Of a DNA stretch of 64,000 nucleotides, positions 37,043 to 45,551 are shown one piece after another. The position numbers and the translations under genes were made by a program. Below the pieces are notes generated by a model. It saw only the letters and a program-made list of their open reading frames with translations. It did not search any database and had not been told where the DNA came from. Positions within the stretch are counted from its first letter, which is position 1; each line of letters opens with the position of its first letter. The stretch is taken from assembly GCA_046345315.1 (NCBI GenBank), contig JBKDKA010000166.1, positions 24,379 to 88,378 of the forward strand, read 5' to 3'. This DNA is from F1-80-MAGs062 sp046345315 (lineage in GTDB: Bacteria; Planctomycetota; Planctomycetia; Planctomycetales; Planctomycetaceae).

Positions 37043-37438
37043 GAAAACGTCTCAGAACATTGGTTTCGGCGGAATCCAGATTGATCTCACGGCCTTGAAT
37101 CCCGAATTTCCGGCCGAATTCATCCATTTTCCCGGCCAGGATTGAAGCATTCCCCGATCTCGGATGATTCCATCATTTCATCCAATTCAGGCGCCCGGAA
37201 CAAGAAGAAGCAGTCAGTTCGCCCGGACGTTGCCGGAATTCGCAGTTCGGTTTCGTTCCAGCCTGAATTGTCGGACCAGCCCCGGCGTGAACTGGCCCCT
37301 GAATAACCATCTCGAACCGGTTCATTGCCCGAAATGTTTTCCCAGTCATCGGTTTCTCTGTATTCGCATTCGTCAGTCCGGTCGATTCACTGCGCGAAAA
37401 GGACCGACGACTTGAGGTTCAGAGGGAGATTTTTTGTT
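37043..37438. other. Divergent intergenic region between the GTPase pair and the small lipoprotein gene, 396 bp
   Basis: No coding frame with a family signature and no repeat recognised. It should hold promoters for both divergent units. Confidence 0.35.
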
Positions 37439-37576
37439 GTGAGCACCCTGAAATCCGCGATAAACTGGCTGAAGCTGCTGGTTGTCGCAACTTTCGGCGA
37501 ACTGATAATTCTTCAGACAGGCTGCATTTCGATGCAGCCTGTGGTTTCGGAGCTTGGTTTTCAGGAGTTCTATTGA
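37439..37576 (+). CDS. 45-residue lipoprotein-like small protein
   Basis: A GTG start at 37439, preceded by GAGGGAG about 11 bases upstream, opens a 45-codon frame: a positively charged start with an 18-residue hydrophobic stretch (LLVVATFGELIILQTGC), a cysteine that could be lipidated, and a short tail ISMQPVVSELGFQEFY. Its TGA (37574-37576) overlaps the ATG of the next gene (TGATG), a strong sign of translational coupling. Tiny predicted lipoproteins ending in ...QTGC or ...QTSGC are frequent in planctomycetes, as far as I recall; their role is unknown. It is too short for most gene finders. Confidence 0.55.
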   Translation: MSTLKSAINWLKLLVVATFGELIILQTGCISMQPVVSELGFQEFY

Positions 37577-38502
37577 TGAAACTGTCCCGTCAGTTGAATC
37601 GCCGTATGACGCTGAGTCTGCTGATCACGACCGGTCTGCTGGCAGGGTCTTTCGCAGTGGGTGCTGATAAGGCGAGTCCCGAGAAAGCGTCTCGGAAGCC
37701 GCTGATCCTGAAACCGAAATTTGACCCCTCAGCAGAGCGAGTCAGTCTTTTTGATGGCATCGACGATGGACGTCTCCATTCGAAAGTTGTCGCCAATGGA
37801 CCAGAAGGCGGTTTCGTGCTCGTTTCGAATCAGACGGAACAGCCACTCACTGTTGAGCTCCCTGATTCGTTTGTCGCGGTTCAGGTTCTCAAGCAATTTG
37901 GTGGAGCTGGTGCCGGTGGCTTCGGCGGCGGTGGTCTTGGTGGTGGCGGTGGTCTCGGTGGTGGTGGCGGTCTCGGCGGTGGGGGTGGTGCTCAGGCCGC
38001 CGGCGGTGGATTCGGTGGTGGCGGCGGTGGTCTCGGTGGTGGTGGTGGCTTAGGTGGCGGAGGAGGCGCTGGAAATTTTTCAATCCCGCCGGAGCGAACC
38101 GTCAAGGTTCCGTACGTTTCTACCTGCCTGAATCATGGTCGACCGGATCCAGCTCCCGGAATGAATTACCAACTTATCCGGGTCAGCGAATACACTCAGG
38201 ATCCTGTCCTCACAGAACTGATTCGAATTGTCGGAACAGGAAAAGTGGAACCTCACACTGTTCAGGCTGCTGTCTGGACACGGACCGACAATCTGTCCTG
38301 GAATGACCTCGCTTCAAAAAGCACGCAGGGAATTCAGGGTCGAGTCAATTTCTTCAACGCTCAGCAGATCGCTCAGGCGAAAATGGTCCTCCTGACTGCA
38401 GAATCACGAGTTCGAGAAAAGGCTGCTCGCGAGAAGAGCGGCGAAACGACTGAAGAAGGCCCGGCAGTTCCGGAGCGACAGTTCACACGACGAGTTCAGT
38501 AA
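37576..38502 (+). CDS. Glycine-rich exported protein
   Basis: A 308-residue protein with a signal peptide (LSLLITTGLLAGSFAVGADK). An N-terminal domain (about residues 45-108, ending LPDSFVAVQVLKQF) leads into about 60 residues of almost pure Gly with Leu, Ala and Phe (GGGGLGGGGGLGGGGG-type), then a C-terminal domain with VPYVSTCLNHGRPDPAPGMN. The C-terminal part speaks of a cysteine-containing surface or structural protein. AGGAG eight bases upstream supports ATG 37576. The glycine run is low-complexity DNA and may vary in length. Function unknown. Confidence 0.82.
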   Translation: MKLSRQLNRRMTLSLLITTGLLAGSFAVGADKASPEKASRKPLILKPKFDPSAERVSLFDGIDDGRLHSKVVANGPEGGFVLVSNQTEQPLTVELPDSFVAVQVLKQFGGAGAGGFGGGGLGGGGGLGGGGGLGGGGGAQAAGGGFGGGGGGLGGGGGLGGGGGAGNFSIPPERTVKVPYVSTCLNHGRPDPAPGMNYQLIRVSEYTQDPVLTELIRIVGTGKVEPHTVQAAVWTRTDNLSWNDLASKSTQGIQGRVNFFNAQQIAQAKMVLLTAESRVREKAAREKSGETTEEGPAVPERQFTRRVQ

Positions 38503-38539
38503 GCGAAGAATCTTCGCAACTCTGCGGCAATAATTTGAG

Positions 38540-38577
38540 ATCCGGACGGCGGCATCTGCCACGTCCGGATTTTTTTG
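38540..38577 (+). terminator. Rho-independent terminator after the glycine-rich protein gene
   Basis: A 9-bp stem, ATCCGGACG and CGTCCGGAT, then TTTTTTTG. It lies 38 bp after the stop codon of the plus-strand gene and also faces the convergent ECF sigma gene. Confidence 0.85.
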
Positions 38578-38618
38578 TTCTCTGAGCGGGATTTCTTCGG
38601 TCGTCGCAATCCACAGGA

Positions 38619-39260
38619 TCACTCAAACCCCGGGGAGGACTGGTCGTCGGTACCGAGCAACTCACGCAGACGCCGAATCGCTCGCAGATATCTCATCCCG
38701 GCTGCCGGGGCACTCAGACCAAGCGCTTCAGCAACCTCGCCATTTCCGAGATGTTCGAAGTGCCTCATCATGATCACTTCCCGATCGGCTTCATCCAGCT
38801 CATTGAGCGCAATCAGAAATCGCTGATCCATTTCTTTGCGAATCGTCGCGGCAGCGGGCGTCAGCTCGGCATCTCGGAGCAGCCCCGCCAGATCCGCAGC
38901 TGAGCGTTCATCATTGATCAGATTGCTGAGATTCTGCTCGCGATCAACGCTTCGACGCTGGGCCGTCCGGTGACGCCGATGCATATCAATGATGCGATCC
39001 TTCGCGAGCTGCCGCAGCCAGAGGTGGAACGGCATTGCCGGATTCTGCAGGTAATCCGACAGCCTCTGAGAAGCCTCCAGCATCACATCCTGAATCACGT
39101 CACTCGCGTCAACACGCCGAGCAACGGCCTGATCAAGACGCATCTGGATCATTCGACGGACCGCCTCGCGATGCCGTTCCAGAAGTCGATCCACGGCATC
39201 GGATTCACCAGCTCTGACGCCGTTCAGAAGTTCCTGAGTTCTGTCTGATTCGGGCCACAT
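38619..39260 (-). CDS. ECF-type RNA polymerase sigma factor
   Basis: A 213-residue sigma-70 family member with region 2 (LERHREAVRRMIQMRL; DASDVIQDVMLEASQRL; PFHLWLRQLAKDRIIDMHRR) and region 4 (LNELDEADREVIMMRHFEHL, then a helix-turn-helix GEVAEALGLSAPAAGMR). Regions 1.1 and 3 are absent, as in ECF sigma factors. It directs RNA polymerase to a stress or envelope regulon. No anti-sigma gene adjoins, which is usual for the many planctomycete-specific ECF groups. It lies 71 bp downstream of pilT and may be co-transcribed with hisF-pilT. Confidence 0.92.
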   Translation of the reverse strand: MWPESDRTQELLNGVRAGESDAVDRLLERHREAVRRMIQMRLDQAVARRVDASDVIQDVMLEASQRLSDYLQNPAMPFHLWLRQLAKDRIIDMHRRHRTAQRRSVDREQNLSNLINDERSAADLAGLLRDAELTPAAATIRKEMDQRFLIALNELDEADREVIMMRHFEHLGNGEVAEALGLSAPAAGMRYLRAIRRLRELLGTDDQSSPGFE

Positions 39261-39331
39261 GGTGTGCAGTCTTTCTCACAGGTTGATGCTCCGAGACTGC
39301 ACTGCGGCAGAAGTGCAGGATTCGGATCGCT

Positions 39332-40477
39332 TTACAGGATGGACGGGCCCTTGACCTGAATTCCCTTGAGTCGCATTTTGAGCTCTTCCACGTTCGGAGA
39401 GATTTCGAATGCGGCTTCGCGACTGACAAATTCCCGCTGAACGAAGTCATAGAGGCTGTCGTTAAACAACTGCATTCCTTCGTCTTTACCAATTCGAATC
39501 GCCGACCAGAGTTTCTCGTCCTGCTCTTCCATCACGAGTTTTCGAACCGTCGGGTTGAAGCACATGATCTCCACGATCGGAACTCGTCCCGGTTCCTTGA
39601 CGATCGTTTTCAGCAGCTTCTGACCCACAATGCACTTCATGTTCATCGAGATACTGGCTCGAATCGCTTTGTGCATATTGAACGGGAAGAGGTCCAGAAT
39701 ACGTGAAATTGTTCCCGGAGCTCCCGAAGCGTGAATGGTTCCGAATACCAGGTGCCCGGTTTCAGCGGCATGGATAGCAGTTTCGAAAGTTTCCCGGTCT
39801 CGCATTTCGCCCACCAGCATGATGTCCGGGTCTTCTCGAACCGCGTGCTTCATGGCGACATGAAAATCGATCACGTCCTGACCAATTTCACGCTGGTTGA
39901 TCAGGCATTTGTCCGCGGTGTAGATGAACTCGATCGGGTCTTCGATGGTCAGGATGTGTTTCCCCATGTTCCGATTGATCCAGTCGAGCATCGACGCGAT
40001 CGTCGTACTTTTTCCGGATCCTGTTACTCCCGCAAGAAGCACCATTCCCTGATCGTACCTGCAGTGGTCAACCATCTGGGGCGGGAGATAAAGCTTTTCG
40101 AACGGAGGAATGGACCGTTCGATCTTACGAGCCACCATTCCGACTTTTCCAAGCTGCGTTAACAGGTTGACTCGAAATCGCCACGGATCGTTATCCAGCG
40201 CTACCACTTTCGAGAAGTCGGCGCCTCCATCCCGGTGAAAAATGCCGAGATTTCGTTCATCCATCATCGGAAACGTCAGTTCGATCATCTGGCTTTCAGT
40301 GATCGGAGCCATTTCGAGCGTTGTCAGTGCACCCCGGATTCGAAAAATCGGCGGGCGTCCCACCTGAAGATGAATATCGGAGCATTTGTGTTTGATCGCG
40401 AGCCGGAAGATCTTGTCGATCTCGAGCTCTTTGCGAGGATCAAATGTGGATTTCTTCCAGTCAGCGATCAGTACCAT
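39332..40477 (-). CDS. pilT: PilT-type twitching motility ATPase
   Basis: A 381-residue secretion ATPase of the GspE/PilT family that would power pilus retraction. Walker A is AGVTGSGKSTTIASML, Walker B lies in DPDIMLVGEMRDRETFETAI, the His box in HLVFGTIHASGAPGTISR, and the N-terminal PilT domain reads KCSDIHLQVGRPPIFRIRG. It is PilT-like in length and lacks the zinc motif of PilB. It begins 3 bp after the hisF stop, so the two are co-translated. No other pilus gene is near, and pilB, pilC and pilin genes are not in this window; whether it serves twitching, secretion or DNA uptake is open. Confidence 0.9.
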   Translation of the reverse strand: MVLIADWKKSTFDPRKELEIDKIFRLAIKHKCSDIHLQVGRPPIFRIRGALTTLEMAPITESQMIELTFPMMDERNLGIFHRDGGADFSKVVALDNDPWRFRVNLLTQLGKVGMVARKIERSIPPFEKLYLPPQMVDHCRYDQGMVLLAGVTGSGKSTTIASMLDWINRNMGKHILTIEDPIEFIYTADKCLINQREIGQDVIDFHVAMKHAVREDPDIMLVGEMRDRETFETAIHAAETGHLVFGTIHASGAPGTISRILDLFPFNMHKAIRASISMNMKCIVGQKLLKTIVKEPGRVPIVEIMCFNPTVRKLVMEEQDEKLWSAIRIGKDEGMQLFNDSLYDFVQREFVSREAAFEISPNVEELKMRLKGIQVKGPSIL

Positions 40478-40480
40478 GGG

Positions 40481-41257
40481 TCAGTTTCCTGCAAGTCTCA
40501 TGAGCACACCGCGTTGTGCCATGTACCGTTTGGTTTCTTCGATCGTGTACATACCGTAGTGAAAAATACTGGCAGCCAGTGCAGCACTGGCACCGCCTGC
40601 CGTCACCGCCTGATAAAGATGCTCAGGCGATCCGGCACCACCGCTGGCCACGACTGGTATTCGCACCGCGTCCGCGACAGCCCGGGTGATTTCCAGATCA
40701 TACCCGTCTTTTGTTCCGTCGGCATCCATGCAGGTGAGCACAATCTCCCCCGCTCCAAGTCGTTCCACTTCCTTTGCCCAGGCAACAGCTTCGAGTCCGG
40801 TGGAAAGCCGACCACCGTTGATATGAACATCCCAGACTTCCCGTCCGTCTCGTTGAACTCTTCTTGGATCGATGTTGACCACGATGCACTGACTGCCGAA
40901 TCGGAGCGCCGCTTCCCGAACGAGTTCCGGCGTTTTCACCGCTGAGGAATTCAGCGAAACTTTGTCACAACCGGCGTTGAGCAGCTTTCGGATATCGTCG
41001 AGCGTCCGGATGCCACCGCCGACGGTCAGCGGCATGAAGATCACTTCGGACGTTCGAGCCACCACGTCGAGAATGATATCTCGCTGCTCGTGACTGGCGG
41101 TAATATCAAGAAACACCAGTTCGTCGGCGCCCTGCTGTTCATAGCGGTGAGCGATCTCAACGGGATCGCCGGCGTCCTGAAGATTCACAAAATTCACGCC
41201 CTTGACCACGCGCCCCGCGTGGACGTCGAGGCAGGGAATGATACGCTTCGCTAACAT
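40481..41257 (-). CDS. hisF: Imidazole glycerol phosphate synthase, cyclase subunit
   Basis: With HisH, makes imidazole glycerol phosphate and AICAR in histidine synthesis. The 258-residue TIM barrel has the catalytic aspartates in PCLDVHAGRVVKGVNF and CMDADGTKDGYDLEI, with the phosphate-binding LTVGGGIRTLDD and VASGGAGSPEHL loops. The start at 41257 (MLAKRIIPCLDV) is the family's normal N-terminus; a longer frame from 41437 adds 60 unconserved residues. No other his gene is nearby. It leads a hisF-pilT-sigma arrangement on the minus strand and is divergent from aroB, with 238 bp between. Confidence 0.95.
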   Translation of the reverse strand: MLAKRIIPCLDVHAGRVVKGVNFVNLQDAGDPVEIAHRYEQQGADELVFLDITASHEQRDIILDVVARTSEVIFMPLTVGGGIRTLDDIRKLLNAGCDKVSLNSSAVKTPELVREAALRFGSQCIVVNIDPRRVQRDGREVWDVHINGGRLSTGLEAVAWAKEVERLGAGEIVLTCMDADGTKDGYDLEITRAVADAVRIPVVASGGAGSPEHLYQAVTAGGASAALAASIFHYGMYTIEETKRYMAQRGVLMRLAGN

Positions 41258-41495
41258 TTCCTGGTTTTCAGTTCTGGTCGCCGAATGCAGCCGACGATGT
41301 GTGGAGGCGGTTGATTCTTCCGAATCTGCAGAATATTTCCGGGACATGCCCGTCCTGCAGAAAATCCCCTGCCTCATCGGGAAACATTCCTGATATCGTA
41401 ACATACAACACGTCGCGATACCGGTCCCGATCTCCAAAATTGTTGTCCGCCACCAGTTCCCTTTATCCGCCAGACGGGCTTTTCACAGACATTCC

Positions 41496-42680
41496 ATGAG
41501 CGATTCCGGTCAGGTTATCACGGTCGATCTTGCTGCTCGCAGCTATCCCATTGCCATCGGATCCGGGACCCTGAAGGAAGCAGGCCGACTTTTTCGTGAA
41601 TGGCTGCAGATCCCGGAACAACAACCGGCCCGATGTCTCCTCGTGGCAGATGCATCTCTGCTCAGCAGTCACGCCCCCGCGCTGACGAGCTCGCTGAAGG
41701 CAGCCGGACTCGAAGTTCATTCGGCCCGGATTCCCTCCGGCGAGTCATCCAAGTCTTACGTGCAGATGCAGGCTCTTTATGACTGTCTGGTCGACATGTC
41801 TGCGGACCGACGCACGGTCGTGGTGGCTCTGGGTGGAGGTGTCACCGGCGATCTTGCCGGATTCGTCGCTGCCACCTACGCTCGCGGACTTCGATTCATT
41901 CAGGTCCCGACCACCCTGCTTTCAATGGTCGACAGCTCTGTCGGCGGCAAAACGGGTATCAATCACCCCCGTGGAAAGAACCTGATCGGTGCATTCCATC
42001 AGCCTGTCGGAGTTCTGATCGATACGTCAACTCTGGCCACACTTCCCGACCGGGAATACCGTTCCGGGCTTGCGGAGGTCATCAAGTACGGGGTCATTCT
42101 CGATCCGATGTTCTTTGAGTTTCTCGAATGCAAGGTCGATGGCCTCAACAGCCGAGATCGTGACGTTCTTCGCCATGTGATCGCTCGCAGCTGTGAACTG
42201 AAAGCGGATGTGGTTCGACAGGATGAATACGAAACCACGGGGCTTCGAGCCATTCTGAATTATGGCCATACGTTCGGACACGCCTTTGAGGCCATTGCCG
42301 GCTATGGCAATGCCGGTGAGACCACGCCCGTAATAAAGGGAACCACAACACCAGAAGCAGCCAGCCTTCTGCACGGCGAAGCGGTATCGATCGGAATGGT
42401 CTGTGCCAGCCGACTTGCGGAAAAGCTCGGGCGCATCACGGCCGCTGATACTCAGCGACAGCGCCAACTCCTGGCTGCCGTTGGTCTTCCGGTGACTGTC
42501 CCGCGAGCCATCGCTTCACGCTCCGATGAACTTGTCAGAAGCATGATGCTGGACAAGAAAACCGAGGGGCGCGAACTGCGATTTGTACTGCCGGATCGCA
42601 TCGGCCATGTGGAAACCGTACGCGGCGTCACACCAGAGTTGGCGCTCGAATGCATACGCGATTCGACAGAGAGCCCGTGA
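41496..42680 (+). CDS. aroB: 3-dehydroquinate synthase
   Basis: Converts DAHP to 3-dehydroquinate, the second step of the shikimate pathway, with NAD and a metal ion. The NAD-binding stretch is VVALGGGVTGDLAGFVAATYARG; metal ligands and the active site are in SSVGGKTGINHPRGKN, YRSGLAEVIKYGVI and ILNYGHTFGHAFEAIAGY. The 394-residue length is slightly above usual because of a hydrophilic stretch (GYGNAGETTPVIKGTTTPEA) before LLHGEAVSIGMV. The ATG at 41496 starts the domain. It stands alone, divergent from hisF. Confidence 0.95.
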   Translation: MSDSGQVITVDLAARSYPIAIGSGTLKEAGRLFREWLQIPEQQPARCLLVADASLLSSHAPALTSSLKAAGLEVHSARIPSGESSKSYVQMQALYDCLVDMSADRRTVVVALGGGVTGDLAGFVAATYARGLRFIQVPTTLLSMVDSSVGGKTGINHPRGKNLIGAFHQPVGVLIDTSTLATLPDREYRSGLAEVIKYGVILDPMFFEFLECKVDGLNSRDRDVLRHVIARSCELKADVVRQDEYETTGLRAILNYGHTFGHAFEAIAGYGNAGETTPVIKGTTTPEAASLLHGEAVSIGMVCASRLAEKLGRITAADTQRQRQLLAAVGLPVTVPRAIASRSDELVRSMMLDKKTEGRELRFVLPDRIGHVETVRGVTPELALECIRDSTESP

Positions 42681-42753
42681 CAGAGCTCAGTTACCGGGGC
42701 GTCGATGAGGGCTTACAGGGGCATCGTTTTTCGCTCGTGTGCCACTCGCGCTT

Positions 42754-42836
42754 GTATGCCACCGGCTTCGCCAGTGCTGTCGGTCGGAAAACACTGACAT
42801 AGCCAGTGGCATACATCAATTGATCTCTGGCAGAGC
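42754..42836. repeat. Diverged copy of the GTGTGCCACTGGC hairpin repeat
   Basis: Arms GTATGCCACCGGCTTCGCCA (from 42754) and its imperfect complement (42792-42814) enclose about 15 bp. A tail AATTGATCTCTGGCAGAGC matches the tail of the 6363-6443 element (ATTTGATCTTTGACAGAGC). It lies in the convergent gap between aroB and lolD. Confidence 0.75.
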
Positions 42837-42869
42837 AGCAGAACCCCTGATGCCGCGGCACACCAGATT

Positions 42870-43655
42870 TCAGGCAGCTTCTTCACGAGCGACAGTCTGC
42901 AGTTTTCCGTGAGCCAGTCGAACAATACGGTGAGCTTCCGCTGCGATGGCTTCATCGTGAGTCACCATCACGATGGTCAGCTGTCGCTGCTGATTCAGCT
43001 CATTCAGCAGATCGATGATTTCACGACCGGTCGTTGAATCGAGATTCCCTGTCGGTTCATCGGCCAGAAGGATCTCGGGATTGCCGACCAGAGCCCGTGC
43101 GATCGCACCGCGCTGCATCTCACCGCCCGAGAGCTCCGACGGACGATGACGAATTCGATGCTCCAGACCGACGCGTTTGATGATTTCCATTGCCGAATGG
43201 CGAATCTCACTGCGACGACGCCACGCGTCAAACATGGAATACCGAATGAACAGCGGTGTCATGACGTTTTCCAGCAGCGACAGCTCCGGAAGCAGGTGAT
43301 AGAACTGAAAAATGAAACCAAATACGTGGTTTCTCAGCTGGTCTCGAGCCTGCTGGCTCAGATTGTCGATCCGCTTCCCCTGCAGAAGAACCTCGCCGAC
43401 ATCCGGAGAGTCCAGCAGCCCCATCACATGAAGCAGTGTGCTCTTTCCGGAACCGCTCTGCCCGATCACGGAGATAAACTCCCCGCGAGTCGCCTTCAGA
43501 CCGGCTCCCTGCAGCACGGGAACTTTGTGCGTCCCCTTGATATAGGACTTGGCGATCGCTTCAGCAGAAATCAGGGGAACTGTCATTTTCAGTCGCTCAC
43601 TCACATTCAGTCGCTCACTCACAGGATCAACCTCCTGTTCGGACATCGGCATCAT
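42870..43655 (-). CDS. lolD: Lipoprotein-releasing ABC transporter ATP-binding protein
   Basis: A 261-residue ABC ATPase of the LolD/MacB type, driving release of lipoproteins from the inner membrane. Walker A is SVIGQSGSGKSTLLHVMGL, the Q-loop GFIFQFYHLLPELSLLENVM, the signature LSGGEMQRGAIARAL, Walker B ILLADEPTGNLD and the switch His in IVMVTHDEAI. Its ATG overlaps the lolC stop, so the two subunits are translationally coupled. The N-terminal ~23 residues include a duplicated VSERL from a 15-bp direct repeat (43590-43604 and 43608-43622); the domain itself begins near residue 24. In a planctomycete it could serve lipoproteins such as the LRR protein here. Confidence 0.9.
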   Translation of the reverse strand: MMPMSEQEVDPVSERLNVSERLKMTVPLISAEAIAKSYIKGTHKVPVLQGAGLKATRGEFISVIGQSGSGKSTLLHVMGLLDSPDVGEVLLQGKRIDNLSQQARDQLRNHVFGFIFQFYHLLPELSLLENVMTPLFIRYSMFDAWRRRSEIRHSAMEIIKRVGLEHRIRHRPSELSGGEMQRGAIARALVGNPEILLADEPTGNLDSTTGREIIDLLNELNQQRQLTIVMVTHDEAIAAEAHRIVRLAHGKLQTVAREEAA

Positions 43656-45460
43656 TCAAAACGCAGTGCTCGGACCGGATGCAGGCGAGATGCTCTTCGC
43701 GCTGGAAGAACACTTGCGAGAACAGCGATGGTAATCGCTCCCAGTGCCACCAGAAAGACCATCATGCCACTGACATGAGTCGGTATCTCATGAAAGTAAT
43801 AAATCTTCTCATCAAAGACCTTCCGCCCGGTAATCCAGCTGAGCACGTCTTCGATCTCGTTGATGTAAGCCACAAAGAGCAGACCGATTCCCACTCCCGC
43901 AAGACTGCCGACCATTCCAAGAGCCAGTCCATAGGACAGAAAGATGGACATGATCCCGGAAGAGCTGGCACCCAGAGATTTCAGAATTCCGATATCGCGA
44001 GTCTTCTCAACCACGATCATGAAAAAGATGGCCAGAATTCCGAAGCCGGCGACCGCAATGATCAGAAACAGCAGAACATTCAGAATGGCCGTCTCCACTT
44101 CGACAGCTTCCAGGAGCAGCCCCTGCTTTTCCTCCCAGGTGCGAACATTCACCGAACTGGCAGGAAATACGGACTTCAGCAGACGGACCACTTCCGGCGC
44201 TGTGTCGTAGTCTTTCAGACGAATATGGATCGATGTGATTGCATCTTTCCCTTCCACAATCATGCCGCGACGATTCTGAAGCTCTTCCAGATTCATCAGC
44301 ACGACGCTGGTATCAAGGTCGTTCATTCCGCTGCGGAAAGTGTCGACAACGGTGGCGGAGAAATTGATTGTGTCGGGCGGGTTGCCGGCAGACACAGTTC
44401 CGAGGATAACGTCATCCCCTGGATTGACCATCATGATTTTCTCAAGCTTTCCGGTGCGAGGATTCTCCGTCTGAAAGCTGACGATTCCCTCGCCCAGAAT
44501 CACGCGAGCCTTCAATGGGCCGGTCTGGACCGATGCTGGCCCGGCGTTCTCTTCTCCGGTACCGAACGGGTTCTCCGGCAGTGCGCCGGCCGACTCATCA
44601 GCCGCGCCGACTGCAGCAACCGGTGATGTCACCTCACCTACAGCACCTGTCGACTGACCACCTGATTCGCTGACAGCGGACGCATTACCATCAGCAACGG
44701 ATGCCACTGGCGCCACGGCCGTATCAGATGTCGCAGCCGCTGCGGGCTGAGCTGTGGCAGATTCTTCGGTCGTTGCTGTCGCAGCAGTCGTGTTGGCAGT
44801 CGAAGCAACTGCGGCCGGCTGAGCTGTTGTGGCGGCTGAAGCACCAGTTGAGGACTCCAGATCAAATTCGACTGGTTCCGAACCGGATGGTGCTCCGGAA
44901 GTTGATGTCCCCGCCGGCTGCCACCGCCACGCTTCGGACTGTTTCCTGATTCGTCGGTACTCAGCAGCGTCCGGTGTCAGCTCCCATCCAGGGGGATCAG
45001 TCGCACTTCGAAGTGGTGGCCGGACAACGACGCCGTCCTCCATGATGGGATTGTAACTGTCGAGATACTCGGTCATCGGACCGACCAGTGCTTTGCCCGC
45101 CGGATCGATCCCCTGAATGTGAACCTGAAACGTATACGACTGATCGGTGTAAGGATCATTGAAAGTAATCAGACCGGGAATTTCGACGGCCGGAGTCATC
45201 GCCGCGATATGCTTCCCCGCGACAGCTTCCACACGAGCCAGCAATTCCTTCGAATCCGGCATGCCGTCGACCGGACTTCGTGATTCCACGACAATGTCGG
45301 CCAGAAAATTATGCAGACGGTCACGCATCTCATTTGAGAAGCCGGCCATCACGCTGTTGACGACGATCATTGTCGCCACGCCGAGCATCACGCTGATGAT
45401 GCATGCAAGCGCGATGTACTTCGTTCGCAGATAACGCAGGCAGAGCAGAAGCTTATACAT
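43652..45460 (-). CDS. lolC: LolC/LolE-like ABC transporter permease with a low-complexity periplasmic insertion
   Basis: A 602-residue permease of the LolCE/FtsX family that would form the membrane part of the lipoprotein-release transporter with LolD. The first membrane segment (ALACIISVMLGVATMIVVNSV) precedes a large periplasmic domain; the three C-terminal segments are in NVLLFLIIAVAGFGILAIFF, GMVGSLAGVGIGLLFVAYI and MMVFLVALGAITIAVLASV, with the end LHPVRALRFE typical of the family. About residues 150-310 contain a disordered stretch almost entirely of Ala, Thr, Val, Ser and Pro not found in classic LolC. ATG 45460 is favoured by GGAG eight bases upstream over the GTG at 45469. A diverged LolE is equally possible. 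Confidence 0.88.
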   Translation of the reverse strand: MYKLLLCLRYLRTKYIALACIISVMLGVATMIVVNSVMAGFSNEMRDRLHNFLADIVVESRSPVDGMPDSKELLARVEAVAGKHIAAMTPAVEIPGLITFNDPYTDQSYTFQVHIQGIDPAGKALVGPMTEYLDSYNPIMEDGVVVRPPLRSATDPPGWELTPDAAEYRRIRKQSEAWRWQPAGTSTSGAPSGSEPVEFDLESSTGASAATTAQPAAVASTANTTAATATTEESATAQPAAAATSDTAVAPVASVADGNASAVSESGGQSTGAVGEVTSPVAAVGAADESAGALPENPFGTGEENAGPASVQTGPLKARVILGEGIVSFQTENPRTGKLEKIMMVNPGDDVILGTVSAGNPPDTINFSATVVDTFRSGMNDLDTSVVLMNLEELQNRRGMIVEGKDAITSIHIRLKDYDTAPEVVRLLKSVFPASSVNVRTWEEKQGLLLEAVEVETAILNVLLFLIIAVAGFGILAIFFMIVVEKTRDIGILKSLGASSSGIMSIFLSYGLALGMVGSLAGVGIGLLFVAYINEIEDVLSWITGRKVFDEKIYYFHEIPTHVSGMMVFLVALGAITIAVLASVLPARRASRLHPVRALRFE

Positions 45461-45551
45461 CGAGGGCACTCCATCGCCGATTCACGCCAGTTCGAAGGTC
45501 GTTCCACCGGTCTGACCTGTTTCCATCCCGTTCAGTTCTGACTCACACTGA

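Noticed and set aside
37889..38083. His/Arg-rich minus-strand frame (HHHHRDHRRHH-like)
   Set aside because: It is the complement of the glycine-codon run of the plus-strand gene; no start context.
42713..42955. Minus-strand frame with SIDVCHWLCQCF next to lolD
   Set aside because: The same peptide (SNDVCHWLCQC) appears in the frame over the 6363-6443 hairpin, so it is a translated repeat and not a gene.
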